From contig CALLKY010000053.1 of NCBI GenBank assembly GCA_938083135.1, positions 1 through 44,651 of the forward strand: DNA of 44,651 nt, in the 5' to 3' direction. Positions within the stretch are counted from its first letter, which is position 1; every line of letters begins with the position of its first letter. Below, piece by piece: positions 44,073 to 44,651 of this stretch. This DNA comes from an uncultured Alphaproteobacteria bacterium (GTDB taxonomy: Bacteria > Pseudomonadota > Alphaproteobacteria > Bin95). The notes beneath the pieces are model-generated. The model was not told the DNA's origin. It worked only from the letters and a program-made list of their open reading frames with translations, and did not search any database. Made by a program: the position numbers and the translations under genes.

Positions 44073-44560
44073 CCAGTCTTGAGACAAAACAGGCCGCTGC
44101 CCCGCATAACCGGCGCCCTGAAGACACCAGCAGTTCCGCAAAGCCAATCCGTGTCATGGTCGCAGATGATTCTGTCGTGGCACGGGTCGTCGCCCGCCGC
44201 GCCCTAAAAAGCGCCCCGAATGTTCAAGTGGTTGCTGCGGTAGCAGACGGGCAATCCGCGATAAACCGCTTACCGACTGCGCGGCCGGACGTGCTAATTC
44301 TAGACATCGAGATGCCGATCAAATCTGGCCTGGAAGCCTTACCTGAATTGCTGGCTCTGGACCCTGGATTGAAGGTCGTGATCGTCTCTAGCTTGACGAA
44401 ACACAATGCCGACATCTGTATGACAGCACTTAGGGCTGGTGCCAGCGACGTACTTGCCAAACCGGATTCAAATCCAGACGCAGTCGCCAAATTCTCGACC
44501 GAGCTCTGCACAACCCGCATTTCCCAGATGATCGGTAATTTTCACCCCACCTCACCATGA
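44069..44560 (+). CDS. CheB-type receiver domain protein lacking a methylesterase domain
   Basis: The 163-aa product has a disordered N terminus (1-25) followed by a receiver (about 27-145) very like that of CheB. It has VADDSVVARV with Asp33-Asp34, Asp79 in LDIEMPIKSGLEAL, SSLT (107-110) and Lys131 in AKPDSN. Full CheB adds a roughly 200-aa methylesterase with a GxSxGG motif, but here TGA comes 32 residues after Lys131. It follows cheW with a four-base overlap, exactly where cheB often sits. It may be a stand-alone signalling receiver, a truncated cheB, or a frameshifted gene whose rest lies beyond the window; no esterase motif is seen in any frame to the end. Confidence 0.8.
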   Translation: MTSLETKQAAAPHNRRPEDTSSSAKPIRVMVADDSVVARVVARRALKSAPNVQVVAAVADGQSAINRLPTARPDVLILDIEMPIKSGLEALPELLALDPGLKVVIVSSLTKHNADICMTALRAGASDVLAKPDSNPDAVAKFSTELCTTRISQMIGNFHPTSP

Positions 44561-44566
44561 ATTAGA

Positions 44567-44572
44567 TATAAT
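44567..44572 (+). promoter_or_regulatory. Perfect TATAAT box downstream of the receiver gene
   Basis: TATAAT at 44567-44572 lies 36 bases before a candidate ATG and just after the receiver stop. No good -35 is present at 16-18 bases, so a promoter is possible but unproven. Confidence 0.3.
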
Positions 44573-44607
44573 ATTCAGTCTGTTGGAATGGTTCGAGGGC
44601 AACTTCA

Positions 44608-44651
44608 ATGCGGACCCCAGAGGGTGAAGCCAATCTGTCGCCTCTGCGCGT
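44608..44651 (+). CDS. Possible start of a further gene (truncated by window edge)
   Basis: An ATG at 44608 preceded by GAGGG with eight bases spacing opens a frame reading MRTPEGEANLSPLR to the window end. Only 14 codons are visible. CheR would be expected at this place in a che operon, but nothing in these residues identifies it. Confidence 0.3.
   Translation, partial: MRTPEGEANLSPLR

Noticed and set aside
44561-44651. Frameshifted continuation of cheB
   Set aside because: None of the three plus-strand frames shows a CheB esterase motif before the window ends, so a frameshift cannot be supported or excluded here.

Overview
The window looks like a chromosomal segment of a Gram-negative alphaproteobacterium, most like Rhodospirillales or a related order. 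This rests on the block pcm-tolC-PopZ-like (DUF2497)-valS, on an AddAB rather than RecBCD recombination nuclease sitting beside amgK-murU and trxA, and on SecA with a C-terminal zinc motif. Base composition is moderately GC-rich and fairly even, and neighbouring genes often overlap by 1-4 bases. I cannot name a genus from the sequence alone.

Layout, left to right. (1) 1-620: the right end of an IS3-family insertion sequence abuts two minus-strand tRNA genes, Cys(GCA) and Asn(GTT), with a recognisable promoter and terminator. (2) 0.7-7.6 kb, plus strand: isoaspartyl methyltransferase, TolC-type outer membrane channel, PopZ-like polar protein, valyl-tRNA synthetase and a sulfotransferase. (3) 7.5-10.1 kb, minus strand: parvulin-type peptidyl-prolyl isomerase, argJ and mutT, divergent from secA (10.3-13.0 kb). 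(4) 13.1-16.3 kb: marR-emrA-emrB drug-efflux operon behind two inverted repeats. (5) 16.3-18.9 kb, minus strand: a four-helix membrane protein, a SCO copper chaperone and an orphan cobB. (6) 19.0-22.1 kb, plus strand: a small proline-rich exported protein, then dapD-dapE and an unknown membrane protein. (7) 22.1-26.4 kb, minus strand: a probable operon of an exported GH8 glucanase, a class III aminotransferase and two peptide-type ABC permeases.

(8) 26.5-27.9 kb, plus strand: an HtrA-like PDZ protein that appears to have lost catalytic residues, plus a NIPSNAP protein, closed by a strong two-way terminator shared with hupE. (9) 28.0-32.0 kb, minus strand: a tightly coupled SDR-GST-CaiB/BaiF CoA-transferase-SDR cluster followed by hupE; both SDRs have altered catalytic motifs. 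(10) 32.1-40.8 kb, plus strand: amgK-murU (muropeptide recycling), addB-addA (double-strand-break repair) and trxA. (11) 40.9-44.65 kb: a chemosensory operon with a hybrid CheA carrying its own receiver, a CheW, and a CheB-type receiver that stops before any methylesterase domain. The window ends in the first codons of another possible gene.

Most of the window is housekeeping. The parts most worth a second look are the two SDRs with complementary active-site losses, the catalytically dead-looking HtrA relative, the GH8/aminotransferase/permease operon, and the CheA-REC/CheW/truncated CheB module. None is proven to be a new system from sequence alone.
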